From the NCBI GenBank assembly GCA_964472175.1, contig CAYYJF010000003.1, forward strand, positions 7,738-71,737: a stretch of DNA of 64,000 bases, in the 5' to 3' direction. Position numbers and translations under genes: made by a program. The stretch comes from UBA8389 sp964472175. GTDB taxonomy: Bacteria; Bacteroidota; Bacteroidia; Bacteroidales; UBA1402. Under the pieces are notes generated by a model. That model was not told the DNA's origin. It saw only the letters and a list, made by a program, of their open reading frames with translations, and made no database searches. Every line of letters begins with the position of its first letter. Position 1 is the first letter of the stretch. Shown here one piece after another: positions 36,495 through 45,427 of the stretch.

Positions 36495-37725
36495 CAAAAA
36501 CATATTGTTCTTGAGTTCCAATTTTCCCGAACCGGGAGGCATTGAAATGGTCACCAACATGTTGGCCGATTATTTTTGTACTCATGGAATCCTGACCCAC
36601 ATTTTAACCATGAAAAAAAATGTTGCTCAGGTGCATTCACAGAACAACGCGCTTTTGAAAATTGTTTCGATGCCGGGAACACTCAATGATGCCGGGAATC
36701 GTGCTTTTATCCAGAATTACATGCTGGAAAACGGCATTCAATCAGTGATCAATCAAGGCGCATTTTCAAACTTTTACTTAGACTGGGAAACACCATGGAA
36801 GCTTCATACTATCAACACCTTACACGGAAAACCTTTTTGGGAAATGGATGCAGTATGTCATGCAACCTATCCTATGATATGGAACGAATATGGTTCGAAA
36901 AGTGAAAAAATCAAAGGACTTTTAAAAAAGTCATTGATTCACCTGCATCCTGGACTCGCTTTTCCCACTTTAAAGCATGCGTATCGGGTGCAGATTGAAG
37001 CGGCATCCAGATATGTGGTTTTGGATCCTTCATTCAAACGTCTGTTGGAGCAAAAATTATACAAGGGTGTGCCTCATCCAAACATTGTCTGTATCGAGAA
37101 CCCCATGCCCGACAGACAGGTAACTTTGGAACAAAAAAACAAAACCGTGTTGTTTGTTGGCAGGCTTATTCGCAGTTCCAAAAGAGTTGACAGACTATTG
37201 AAAATGTGGAAAATCATGGAACCTTTGCACCAGGATTGGTCGTTAACCATCGTCGGAGATGGGCCGGATAAAGCGCGCTTGGTGGGTTTGTCAAATCAAT
37301 TGAATCTGGAAAGGGTTGAATTTACCGGAACCCAACCAGCATCAGCCTATTACAAAACGGCATCCATTTTGTGTTTGACTTCATCCTTTGAAGGGATGCC
37401 ACTGGTTGTGAGGGAAGCTCAGCAATACGGAACGGTTCCCCTTGTGTACGACTGCAGTCCGGCCATGAAAAATCTCATTGAAAATAGGGTAGATGGCATC
37501 ATTGTCCAAGCTTTCAAACAAAAACAGTTTGTCCATGCATTGGATCAATTGATGTCCGATGATGGCTATTTGAAAAAAATGTCATTGAACGCACATCAAT
37601 CCATTAAAGTAAAGTGCAAAGATCATCTGGAAGTGGTGGGCAACAAATGGTTGGCTTTATTAGAGGAACTTGAGCACAACACGGGCAATTCTCCAAAGTC
37701 CACGACCACCCAAACCTTCATATAA
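36481..37725 (+). CDS. Glycosyltransferase family 4
   Basis: A 414-residue GT-B fold enzyme. It has FSNFPEPGGIEM-like start (SSNFPEPGGIEMVTNML), then VLFVGRLIRSSKRVDRLL, IVGDGPDKARL and the retaining GT4 signature SSFEGMPLVVREAQQYGTVPLV. It transfers a sugar from a nucleotide donor. The 3' end overlaps the converging gene at 37660 by 66 bases; both stop codons look genuine. Donor and acceptor are unknown. Confidence 0.88.
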   Translation: MSQNNKNILFLSSNFPEPGGIEMVTNMLADYFCTHGILTHILTMKKNVAQVHSQNNALLKIVSMPGTLNDAGNRAFIQNYMLENGIQSVINQGAFSNFYLDWETPWKLHTINTLHGKPFWEMDAVCHATYPMIWNEYGSKSEKIKGLLKKSLIHLHPGLAFPTLKHAYRVQIEAASRYVVLDPSFKRLLEQKLYKGVPHPNIVCIENPMPDRQVTLEQKNKTVLFVGRLIRSSKRVDRLLKMWKIMEPLHQDWSLTIVGDGPDKARLVGLSNQLNLERVEFTGTQPASAYYKTASILCLTSSFEGMPLVVREAQQYGTVPLVYDCSPAMKNLIENRVDGIIVQAFKQKQFVHALDQLMSDDGYLKKMSLNAHQSIKVKCKDHLEVVGNKWLALLEELEHNTGNSPKSTTTQTFI

Positions 37726-38634
37726 ATACTGTAGCCGCAGAAAAACTGTGGCAGGAAACCGACCTTGCTTTGGCAACTGCAGCAGGGCTTTTTCGAGGTA
37801 TTTTTTTCCAAGTTCGCCCTGACCTTCCCGACGTATTTGTGTAGCGAGTGTTGTGATTTTATAACACAAAGCACGTTGAAGTCTGACTTTTTCAAGGTTG
37901 TTTGGCCTTTTTTCGATGGTCGCACGAATTTTCATCAACGCAGCGAATAAAATCTCATGGTCTTTGGAATAGGTGTTTCCACTGATGGAGTGTTGGTGTG
38001 CATGGACTTCGTACAAGGGTTTTCCCCGCATCCACATCAGATCATTGGTCAACAACATGACCCGAAACCCAAATTCCAGATCTTGCCAACGCATCAAATC
38101 CTCGACCCAGGGTCCCGTTTTTTCAGGCAAAGTTCTTTTAATACAGACATTGTGGGTACAGACAAGAATGTCATACAATTGATCGGCTGGATCGACAGAA
38201 ATATAATGTGGCCTTTTGGTGTAACGGCCGTTCGGAAATACAATTTGGTAAGGAAACGCCATGGCTTTCGGGAAGGATTGGGAAGCTAATTGATTCACAA
38301 TGCGGTTGATACAATCCGGATACATCAAATCGTCAGAATCAAAAAACATCAGGTAATCGCCGGTAGCCAATGACATTCCAATATTTCTGGCCACATTTGC
38401 ACCCCTTTTAAACTCCTGATATACAGACACTTTAAAAAAGCCATCATCGTGCAGCGCCTGAAACTGCAGCAAAAGCTGCATGGATTGATCGGTCGATCCA
38501 TTGTCGACCAAAACCAGTTCAATGGGACGATACGTTTGCTCCCAAATGCTGTTGAGCATGGCAGGCAACAACTTCTCACGATTTAATACAGGAACAATGA
38601 TTGAAATAAGCGGAGATTGTCCAAATGTTTCCAT
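37660..38634 (-). CDS. Glycosyltransferase family 2
   Basis: A 324-residue GT2 enzyme with ISIIVPVLNREKLLPAMLNSIWEQ, LVLVDNGSTDQS and the metal motif LMFFDSDDLMYP. The start is ATG 38634; the open frame reaches 38658 only by a TTG, and a -7 box lies at 38656-38663, so transcription starts below it. The gene is opposite to its neighbours: it converges on the GT4 gene (66-base overlap) and diverges from the next GT2 gene through an interleaved promoter pair. Confidence 0.87.
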   Translation of the reverse strand: METFGQSPLISIIVPVLNREKLLPAMLNSIWEQTYRPIELVLVDNGSTDQSMQLLLQFQALHDDGFFKVSVYQEFKRGANVARNIGMSLATGDYLMFFDSDDLMYPDCINRIVNQLASQSFPKAMAFPYQIVFPNGRYTKRPHYISVDPADQLYDILVCTHNVCIKRTLPEKTGPWVEDLMRWQDLEFGFRVMLLTNDLMWMRGKPLYEVHAHQHSISGNTYSKDHEILFAALMKIRATIEKRPNNLEKVRLQRALCYKITTLATQIRREGQGELGKKYLEKALLQLPKQGRFPATVFLRLQYLYEGLGGRGLWRIARVVLKFL

Positions 38635-38650
38635 GATACCCAATTCGTGT

Positions 38651-38683
38651 TTTGACAAAAATACGATAAAATGATTACATTTG
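38651..38683 (+). promoter_or_regulatory. Promoter for the plus-strand GT2 gene (interleaved with the opposite promoter)
   Basis: TTTG (38651-38654), 21 bases, TACATTTG (38676-38683). Start near 38690, about 10 bases before ATG 38700. It overlaps the opposing promoter almost entirely. Confidence 0.55.
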
Positions 38684-38690
38684 TTTCAAA
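38656..38690 (-). promoter_or_regulatory. Promoter for the minus-strand GT2 gene (interleaved with the opposite promoter)
   Basis: Minus strand: TTTG (38690-38687), 23 bases, TATTTTTG (38663-38656). Start near 38649, giving a leader of about 15 bases before ATG 38634. Confidence 0.45.
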
Positions 38691-38699
38691 AGTGTGCAA

Positions 38700-39515
38700 A
38701 TGACCTTACAATGGCTGATCTCCACTTGCGGTGAACGCGTTCAATTACTGGAACACCTGCTGATGGCTCCAATGCCCGATGTCTCATACGTTGTTTCCGT
38801 TCAAAACCTGAATCATGCATTTCCAACCATTCCTGAGTTTTGCAAAAGACCGGATGTTTCTATTCACTTTTTGGAAGGAGATGGTTTGAGTAGAAACAGA
38901 AATCATGCCTTGCAGCATTCGAATGCAGATATTGTGGTCATTGCCGATGACGATATCGCGCTTCAACCATCCTATGTACAAAACATCATCCGCAGTTTTG
39001 AATTGAACCCGAAAGTGGACATCGGTTGCTTTCAAATTCAGACGACAGACACCGGAAAGCCTTATAAAAGCTATCCTGCAGCAGCAAAGAAATTAACCAC
39101 AATGGCTGCATTAAAACAAGTCAGCTCCATTGAAATTGCGTTCAGAAGGGCAGCAGTGACCGATGCCGACATCCGTTTTGATGAACGTTTCGGCTTGGGT
39201 CGAACGGCAAATAGCGGAGAGGAATTGCTCTTTCTGCATGATTGTGTACACAAGGGACTGAACATTCATTTTTTTCCACAGTACATCGTGGAGCATCCTT
39301 CCAAAAGCAGTGTCAATCAGACCTCTGCCTTTGATCCCAAAAGATTGTTCGTATCCGGGGCACAAAACTATGTTCTGTATGGAAAAGGGGCTTATTTCAG
39401 GCATTTTCTGGCTGCCATCAAAAGGTTTTCCGCATTGAAAAAAAACGGATTAACCTTCACACAATTTATGAAGTTTAAGAATGAAGGCTGTGCTTACATT
39501 CGTTTGCACAGATAG
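38700..39515 (+). CDS. Glycosyltransferase family 2 (DDD motif)
   Basis: A 271-residue GT2-like enzyme without the classic N-terminal start; the donor-site part is RNRNHALQHSNADIVVIADDDIALQP, in which ADDD is the metal motif, and the acceptor-side motif is NSGEELLFLHDC. It is short for the family and lacks membrane helices. ATG 38700 is chosen; a GTG at 38694 is possible but lies almost at the predicted transcript start. Its last 22 bases overlap the converging gene at 39494. Confidence 0.8.
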   Translation: MTLQWLISTCGERVQLLEHLLMAPMPDVSYVVSVQNLNHAFPTIPEFCKRPDVSIHFLEGDGLSRNRNHALQHSNADIVVIADDDIALQPSYVQNIIRSFELNPKVDIGCFQIQTTDTGKPYKSYPAAAKKLTTMAALKQVSSIEIAFRRAAVTDADIRFDERFGLGRTANSGEELLFLHDCVHKGLNIHFFPQYIVEHPSKSSVNQTSAFDPKRLFVSGAQNYVLYGKGAYFRHFLAAIKRFSALKKNGLTFTQFMKFKNEGCAYIRLHR

Positions 39516-40375
39516 CCAAGGCGATACACATCAAACAAAAACAAATTTGGGTGCTTTCCCAACAAATTCCTGCGCATCAACGATGCTGTCAAGGTAAATT
39601 TCCATGCAAAAAGTCTATTTAACCGGCAGGAAACCAACCTATTGTACACACGAAAAAGTTTGATTTCTTCTTGCAATTCGAGGTTGTCACAGAAGGGTGG
39701 CATCTGATATTTCATGGCAGCGACCAGGCTTTTTTCCAGAAAAGCCAAGCTTGTCTCCAAGCCATTATGTATCAGCTGATTGTCAATATGAAGAATGGGA
39801 ATCCCTGCTTTTTTTAACACATATCCGTATAAGGTATCTTCATGCCCGTAATCTTTGATGCCCTCGTCAAACGGGAATCTCTCATAGACAGACCGATGCA
39901 ACAGCAAATTGACGGAAGACAATGATTTCCAGGGTTGTTTGTTTCGCTCAAAAGCCGAAGTATTTTCGCGTTTGATTCCATACACCCACCTAAGCAACTT
40001 GTCTTTTTCGGGCTTATCCTTTTGATAGGTAACAGCACCGGCAACCACCTGATTCGTTGGAATCGCCTGCAAGTATTGTTCAATAAAAGCAGGGTGGGTG
40101 ACTTCCAGATCACAATCAAGAAACAAGAGCCAATCGTAGATGGCCATTTTTGCCAATTGGTTCCTGCATCGGGCAGCGCCCTGATTCACCTCCGATTTCA
40201 CAAACCTGCAATGCGACAGTTGTTCAATGACTTTGTTTTCATCCATAAACTTGCTGGAAGCATCGTCCATGACCAAAATTTCAAATGAAATGCAGGCCTT
40301 TTTACATAGTTCATGCAAATCGGCCACCAAACCACTGCAATTGTAGTTATACTCTGGGATTAAAATTGAAATCAT
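39494..40375 (-). CDS. Glycosyltransferase family 2
   Basis: A 293-residue GT2 enzyme: MISILIPEYNYNCSGLVADL, FEILVMDDASS, metal motif WLLFLDCDLEV and the catalytic-region GHEDTLYGYVLKK (ED base). The first residues begin directly with the fold, so ATG 40375 is right. It is divergent from murB and closes the glycan locus on its right side. A -7 box lies at 40398-40405. Confidence 0.87.
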   Translation of the reverse strand: MISILIPEYNYNCSGLVADLHELCKKACISFEILVMDDASSKFMDENKVIEQLSHCRFVKSEVNQGAARCRNQLAKMAIYDWLLFLDCDLEVTHPAFIEQYLQAIPTNQVVAGAVTYQKDKPEKDKLLRWVYGIKRENTSAFERNKQPWKSLSSVNLLLHRSVYERFPFDEGIKDYGHEDTLYGYVLKKAGIPILHIDNQLIHNGLETSLAFLEKSLVAAMKYQMPPFCDNLELQEEIKLFRVYNRLVSCRLNRLFAWKFTLTASLMRRNLLGKHPNLFLFDVYRLGYLCKRM

Positions 40376-40397
40376 GGTACAGGTATCTGATAATAGA

Positions 40398-40405
40398 CAA
40401 AGATA
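40398..40405 (-). promoter_or_regulatory. Promoter -7 box for the GT2 gene at 39494-40375
   Basis: Minus strand reads TATCTTTG, perfect, 23 bases above the ATG. No TTG at the usual spacing. Confidence 0.4.
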
Positions 40406-40420
40406 AGAGAAATATCATTC

Positions 40421-40451
40421 TTGTGAGTCCTGTAAAAAACCTGTACTTTTG
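40421..40451 (+). promoter_or_regulatory. Promoter for murB
   Basis: TTG (40421-40423), 20 bases, TACTTTTG (40444-40451). Start near 40458, about 12 bases before ATG 40470, which rules out the TTG start at 40449. Confidence 0.6.
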
Positions 40452-40469
40452 TTTCACTTTTATACACGC

Positions 40470-41480
40470 ATGTTACCCATAGAACATACCCCATTAAAGC
40501 TCAGACATACCTTCCACATGGATGTGTATGCAAACTATTGGTTTGATTTTTCTTCCATCGGGGAGTTGAAAGAAATACTAACCGACGAATCCTATCGTCA
40601 TCTGCCCAAAATGGCCATTGGCGGAGGTAGCAACCTGCTGTTTCTAAAGGATTATCCTGGAATGCTCCTCCATTCAAGCATCAAAGACATTGAATGCCTG
40701 GAAGAAAACGAGCGCCATTTTCTGATTCGGGCAGGATCTGGAATCAATTGGGATGCCTTTGTTGAAACCTGTATCCAGAACGGCTGGTACGGTTTGGAAA
40801 ATCTCTCCGGTATACCAGGTGAAATTGGTGCCGGGCCGGTACAAAACATCGGCGCGTACGGTGCTGAAGCCAAGGATTTCATCCATTCCGTAGAAGTGCT
40901 GCATGTTGATACCCTGGAAACCCAAATACTCAGCAATGAAGACTGTCAATTTGGGTATCGGGACAGCATTTTCAAACACGAATTGAAAGACAAATGCGTT
41001 GTTTGTTATGTCACGTATCGGTTGAATAAACACTTCAACCCAAATGTACAATATAAAGATTTGCAGCAAGTTATCGGTTCAGAAAACAACCTCACCGCAA
41101 GTGCATTGAGAGATGCTGTATTGGAAATCCGGAACAAAAAACTGCCCAACTGCGATGAAGTTGGCAATGCAGGTAGTTTCTATACCAACCCCATTGTCAG
41201 CCGAGCCCAGTTTGAAGCACTGAAGCTTCAATATCCCGACATCTCCGGTTATGAACAATCCAATGGTACCTACAAAGTTTCGGCGGCCTGGTGCATTGAT
41301 CAGGCCGGCTGGAAAGGCAAAAGCCTTGGAAATGCCGCTGTTCACGACAGGCAGGCATTGGTCTTGATCAATCCTGGTGAAGCCACCTCCCAAGACATTC
41401 TGAACCTCAGCCACCAGATTGTGGAAGATGTTCAGGCAAAATTCGGCATCGTATTGGTTCCTGAAGTCCTTATGATTTAA
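40470..41480 (+). CDS. murB: UDP-N-acetylmuramate dehydrogenase (UDP-N-acetylenolpyruvoylglucosamine reductase)
   Basis: MurB reduces UDP-GlcNAc-enolpyruvate to UDP-MurNAc with NADPH, an early step in peptidoglycan synthesis. The 336-residue FAD protein is of the type I (E. coli-like) class: GGGSNLLF, LENLSGIPGEIGAGPVQNIGAYG, the catalytic Ser in NAGSFYTNP and the C-terminal PGEATSQDIL. It is followed ten bases later by the metallo-beta-lactamase-fold gene. Both probably form one unit. Confidence 0.95.
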   Translation: MLPIEHTPLKLRHTFHMDVYANYWFDFSSIGELKEILTDESYRHLPKMAIGGGSNLLFLKDYPGMLLHSSIKDIECLEENERHFLIRAGSGINWDAFVETCIQNGWYGLENLSGIPGEIGAGPVQNIGAYGAEAKDFIHSVEVLHVDTLETQILSNEDCQFGYRDSIFKHELKDKCVVCYVTYRLNKHFNPNVQYKDLQQVIGSENNLTASALRDAVLEIRNKKLPNCDEVGNAGSFYTNPIVSRAQFEALKLQYPDISGYEQSNGTYKVSAAWCIDQAGWKGKSLGNAAVHDRQALVLINPGEATSQDILNLSHQIVEDVQAKFGIVLVPEVLMI

Positions 41481-41490
41481 TTTGAATCCA

Positions 41491-42255
41491 ATGAAAATCA
41501 CGTTTTTAGGCACCGGAACATCGACAGGAAACCCCATGTTGCTTTGCAACTGTCGGGTATGTACCTCCACGAATCCAAAGGATATCAGACTTCGTTCCTC
41601 TGTCTTGATTGAAGATCATGGCACTCAAGTTTTGATTGATTGCGGCCCTGATTTCAGACAACAAGCCCTTCGTGCCAACATCAAGCATTTGGATGGCGTG
41701 TTGATTACACATGAACACTATGATCATGTGGGTGGTCTGGACGACATGAGACCCTATTGTCTGTATGAAGAAATGCCCGTTTTTTCAGACATTCAAGTAC
41801 TAAACCGACTAAAAATACTGATGCCATACAGCTTCAGGGACAATCCATATCCTGGTGTACCCTTGTTTAGGCTTCACCCGGTTCAAAAAGATTCATTTTT
41901 CATCAAACAATTGGAGATCAAGCCCATACATCTGATGCATTTCAAGCTTCCCGTTCTTGGATTCAGGATAGGAGACATGGCTTATCTCACCGATTTTAAC
42001 GCCATATCCGACGAAGAAATTCAAAAATTATCTGGTTGCAAACTGTTGATTGTGGACGCTTTAAGACATGAAAAGCACATCTCACACAACAGCCTGGAAG
42101 AAGCCTTGTCTGTAATCAATCAAGTGCAACCCGAAAAAGCATTTTTAATCCACATGAGCCATGACATGGGCTTGCACGAGGAAATGAATGCAGCGCTTCC
42201 TGAACACATTCGGCTCTCATTCGATGGTTTGATCATCGATACAGAGAAAAAGTGA
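41491..42255 (+). CDS. Metallo-beta-lactamase-fold hydrolase (PhnP-like)
   Basis: A 254-residue metal hydrolase. It opens MKITFLGTGTSTGNPMLLCNC, with a Cys-rich loop CNCRVCTS as in PhnP, which binds zinc there. The metal site follows: THEHYDHVGG (HxHxDH), His in LIHMSHD, and Asp in YLTDFN. PhnP-type enzymes open cyclic phosphodiesters of ribose; the role in this organism is unproven. The frame is open upstream to 41482 by TTG, but ATG 41491 begins the fold. It comes ten bases after murB. Confidence 0.87.
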   Translation: MKITFLGTGTSTGNPMLLCNCRVCTSTNPKDIRLRSSVLIEDHGTQVLIDCGPDFRQQALRANIKHLDGVLITHEHYDHVGGLDDMRPYCLYEEMPVFSDIQVLNRLKILMPYSFRDNPYPGVPLFRLHPVQKDSFFIKQLEIKPIHLMHFKLPVLGFRIGDMAYLTDFNAISDEEIQKLSGCKLLIVDALRHEKHISHNSLEEALSVINQVQPEKAFLIHMSHDMGLHEEMNAALPEHIRLSFDGLIIDTEKK

Positions 42256-42284
42256 TTTACCCTGCACACTGTCTTTTTTTTTCT

Positions 42285-42292
42285 TATTTTTG
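42285..42292 (+). promoter_or_regulatory. Promoter -7 box for dnaN
   Basis: TATTTTTG, perfect, 37 bases above ATG 42330. No TTG partner at the usual spacing. Confidence 0.45.
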
Positions 42293-42329
42293 TAGTAAAA
42301 CCAATGTATAAAAACTTAATCCATATCGT

Positions 42330-43451
42330 ATGAAATTCATTGCTTCCAGTTCTGCGTTATTGAGTCATCTTCAGGCTATTAGCCGGGTTATCAATTCCAA
42401 AAACACGCTGCCGATTTTAGATTGTTTTCTATTGAAAATTGAAGGACGCACACTTACGGTAACGGCTTCTGATACGGAAACAACCCTGGTGACCACTCTG
42501 GATTTGATTGAATCGGATGGAGACGGAACATTCGCCATCCCTTCGAAAACCTTGTTGGATTCTTTGAGAGAGTTGTCTGAACAGCCTTTGACCGTTGATA
42601 TCAACGAAAACAATTTGGAAATCACCATTTGGTATCAAAACGGTAAATATAAATTCATCGGACAAAGCGGCGATGAGTATCCCAAATTGAAAGAACTCAA
42701 AGAAGGAGGAAATTTGGTACTTGCGGCATCCACCTTATTGAGCGGCATCAATTCAACTTTATTTGCCTCTGCCGACGACGAACTCAGACCAGTAATGAAT
42801 GGGGTGGTCTTGGACATCACCACCGAAGACCTCACTTTTGTTGCCTCGGATGCCCACAAACTGGTTCGTCTGAAAAATTCATCCATAAAGGGCGAAAGCA
42901 ACGTGGTGCTGATCATTCCCAAAAAGCCTGCCGTGTTGTTAAGAGCCATCCTGCCAAAAGAAACCGGAGAAGTGGTCATTGCCTACGATGAAAACAATGT
43001 GGTCTTCAAACTGTCCAATTATACAGTTTATTGCCGCTTGGTCGAAGGCCGCTTCCCCAATTACAATGCCGTGATTCCTCAAAACAATCCGTATAAGATC
43101 CTGGTCGATCGGGTGACACTTTTAAACACCTTGAAACGTGTCTCCATTTTTGCGAATCAAGCCAGTAGCCTGGTAAAATTGGCCATCACCAACAATCAAA
43201 TCGAATTGACCACCCAAGATATTGACTTTTCGACTTCTGCCGAAGAAACCATTCCCTGTCAGTTTGAAGGCGAAAAAATCAGCATTGGCTTCAAAGCTCA
43301 ATACATCATTGACATTGTATCCAATTTGAGTACCAACGAAATCATTCTGGAATTGGGCGACCCCTCCAGAGCCGGATTGTTTATCCCTGCCAACAATGAA
43401 CCCAATGAGGATTTGTTGATGTTGTTAATGCCCATGCTGTTGAACGATTAA
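42330..43451 (+). CDS. dnaN: DNA polymerase III beta subunit (sliding clamp)
   Basis: The 373-residue protein has three clamp domains of about 120 residues each. N-terminal KFIASSSALLSHLQAISRVINSKNTLPILDCFLL, the middle FVASDAHKLVRL and the C-terminal EPNEDLLMLLMPMLLND are typical of Bacteroidota DnaN. The ring tethers the polymerase and other repair proteins to DNA. The gene is not beside dnaA here. It leads a row with an exonuclease, coaBC, DUF4835, recN and rlmB, an order I recall from Bacteroidales. Confidence 0.96.
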   Translation: MKFIASSSALLSHLQAISRVINSKNTLPILDCFLLKIEGRTLTVTASDTETTLVTTLDLIESDGDGTFAIPSKTLLDSLRELSEQPLTVDINENNLEITIWYQNGKYKFIGQSGDEYPKLKELKEGGNLVLAASTLLSGINSTLFASADDELRPVMNGVVLDITTEDLTFVASDAHKLVRLKNSSIKGESNVVLIIPKKPAVLLRAILPKETGEVVIAYDENNVVFKLSNYTVYCRLVEGRFPNYNAVIPQNNPYKILVDRVTLLNTLKRVSIFANQASSLVKLAITNNQIELTTQDIDFSTSAEETIPCQFEGEKISIGFKAQYIIDIVSNLSTNEIILELGDPSRAGLFIPANNEPNEDLLMLLMPMLLND

Positions 43452-43460
43452 AACGACGAA

Positions 43461-44228
43461 ATGCAATTATTTTTAAAAAATCCTTTGGTATTTTTGGATC
43501 TTGAAACAACGGGTATCAATGTAAACAGCGATCGGATTGTAGAGATGTCCTATTTGAAAGTTTACCCGAACGGAAAAGAAGAGACGAAAACATATCGGGT
43601 AAACCCTGGAATGCCAATCCCCAAGGAAGCATCTGACATACACCATATTACCGACGAAGATGTTGCCAATTGCCCCACATTCAGACAAATTGGACAAAGC
43701 ATTGCAAATGACATCGAGGGATGTGATCTGGCTGGTTTCAACTCCAACAGATTCGACATTCCGATGCTTGCAGAAGAATTTTTGCGCAATGACATCGACA
43801 TCGATCTGAGCAAGCGAAAATTCATTGACGTGCAGGTTATTTTCCACAAAATGGAACAAAGAACCCTGAGTGCGGCTTACAAATTTTATTGTGGGATGGA
43901 GTTGGAAGGTGCACATGGCGCTGAAGCCGATACCAAAGCGACTTATGAAGTACTTAAATCTCAATTGGACAGATATTCTGAACTGAAAAATGAGGTCGAT
44001 TTCCTTGCCGCATTTTCAACATTCAACAAAAATGTCGATTTTGCCGGAAAAATGGTGTACAACGACAAAGGCATCGAAGTCTTCAATTTTGGAAAGTATA
44101 AAGACATTCCGGTAGAAGATGTACTAAAAAAAGACTCTGGTTATTTCGGATGGATGATGCAAGGCGACTTTTCCTTAAACACGAAAAATGTACTGACCAG
44201 AATTCGTTTGCGCACATTAACTAAATAA
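43461..44228 (+). CDS. DnaQ-like 3'-5' exonuclease (DEDDh)
   Basis: A 255-residue exonuclease of the DnaQ family. The four acidic sites are present: Asp and Glu in FLDLETTG (12-19), Asp in FNSNRFDIPML, and His plus Asp in HGAEADTKAT. The last part (about 195-255) with FNFGKYKDIPVEDVLKKDSGYFGWMM is the DUF3820-like module often joined to these exonucleases. It lies 9 bases after dnaN, so the proofreading or repair role fits. It is not the full epsilon subunit by context alone. Confidence 0.88.
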   Translation: MQLFLKNPLVFLDLETTGINVNSDRIVEMSYLKVYPNGKEETKTYRVNPGMPIPKEASDIHHITDEDVANCPTFRQIGQSIANDIEGCDLAGFNSNRFDIPMLAEEFLRNDIDIDLSKRKFIDVQVIFHKMEQRTLSAAYKFYCGMELEGAHGAEADTKATYEVLKSQLDRYSELKNEVDFLAAFSTFNKNVDFAGKMVYNDKGIEVFNFGKYKDIPVEDVLKKDSGYFGWMMQGDFSLNTKNVLTRIRLRTLTK

Positions 44229-44229
44229 C

Positions 44230-45426
44230 ATGCTGAAAGACAAACACATACTATTGGGTATTTCGGGAGGAATTGCTGCCTACAAGACACCTGAACTGAT
44301 TCGTCTGTTTGTCAAGGCAGGTGCTCAGGTGCGCGTTGTTGCCACCAAAAATGCATTGGAATTTGTCACAGAATTGACTTTGCAAACGGTCTCAAAAAAC
44401 GAGGTTTACACAGACACCTTTGCAAAACAAAATGAATATTCAACAGAACACATTGCTTTGAATGATTGGGCAGATGTGCTCCTGGTTGCTCCGGCTACAG
44501 CAAACATCCTTGGTAAGTTTGCATCCGGCATTGGAGATGACGCCCTGTCCACTTCGTTTTTGGCTTTTAACAAGCCTGTCTTTGCGGCACCGGCTATGAA
44601 TACGAAAATGTTCAACAACGCTGCTGTTCAAAACAACATGGATTTGTTGAAAAAAAGGGGGATTCAATTCATTGAACCCACCGAAGGTGTTTTGGCTTGC
44701 GGTGACTACGGGAAAGGCAGAATGGCCGATCCTGAAAGCATTTTCAATCGCATCTATCAGCACGTTCAAAAGTCTCAAAGCCTCCTCGGGCAGAAAATTC
44801 TGATCACAGCAGGTCCGACTTACGAAAAAATTGATCCGGTACGGTTTATCGGAAACTTTTCAACAGGAAAAATGGGTTTTGCTTTGGCCGAAGCCTGTGC
44901 AAGCAGGGGCGCTGAAGTCATTCTGGTTTCAGGACCTGTTTCGCAAAAAACCATCCACCCAAACATACACAGAATGGATGTGGTAGGGGCAGATGAGATG
45001 TATCGTGCTACTGTTGAGTCATTTGCAAATGTCAATGCCGCCATCCTATGTGCAGCAGTGGCCGATTTTACGCCGGAAACGGTGTTCGATTCCAAGAAAA
45101 AAAGAGGGGAGGACGACTTAATCGTTCGCCTGAAACCAACCAAAGACATTGCTGAAGCCTTGGGCAAAAGCAAAAAAAAGGGACAGGTTTTGGTCGGTTT
45201 TGCTTTGGAAACTGACAACGAGCTTGTGCATGCCACCTCAAAACTCAAACGCAAAAATCTGGATTTCATCGTGTTGAATTCATTAAACAACCCGGGGGCA
45301 GGTTTTATGCATGACACCAACCAAATCACCATCATTCAACAAAATGGTGAAACGGAGACCTATCCGCTGAAATCAAAAACGGAGGTTGCATACGATATCA
45401 TCAATGCATTGGAGAAACTGCTTTAA
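44230..45426 (+). CDS. coaBC: Bifunctional phosphopantothenoylcysteine decarboxylase / phosphopantothenate--cysteine ligase
   Basis: CoaBC couples cysteine to 4'-phosphopantothenate with CTP and decarboxylates the product, in CoA synthesis. The 398-residue protein has the CoaC half (about 1-185; GISGGIAAYKTPELI, APATANILGKFASGIGDD, PAMNTKMFNN and LACGDYGKGRM, whose Cys is catalytic). The CoaB half follows (ITAGPTYEKIDPVRFIGNFSTGKMG, AAVADFTP, KPTKDI). It is one base after the exonuclease gene and one base before the DUF4835 gene. panB at 838 is in the same pathway. Confidence 0.96.
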   Translation: MLKDKHILLGISGGIAAYKTPELIRLFVKAGAQVRVVATKNALEFVTELTLQTVSKNEVYTDTFAKQNEYSTEHIALNDWADVLLVAPATANILGKFASGIGDDALSTSFLAFNKPVFAAPAMNTKMFNNAAVQNNMDLLKKRGIQFIEPTEGVLACGDYGKGRMADPESIFNRIYQHVQKSQSLLGQKILITAGPTYEKIDPVRFIGNFSTGKMGFALAEACASRGAEVILVSGPVSQKTIHPNIHRMDVVGADEMYRATVESFANVNAAILCAAVADFTPETVFDSKKKRGEDDLIVRLKPTKDIAEALGKSKKKGQVLVGFALETDNELVHATSKLKRKNLDFIVLNSLNNPGAGFMHDTNQITIIQQNGETETYPLKSKTEVAYDIINALEKLL

Positions 45427-45427
45427 A

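Noticed and set aside
42270..42285. T run after the metallo-beta-lactamase-fold gene as a terminator
   Set aside because: No hairpin precedes it; it is more likely part of the dnaN promoter region.
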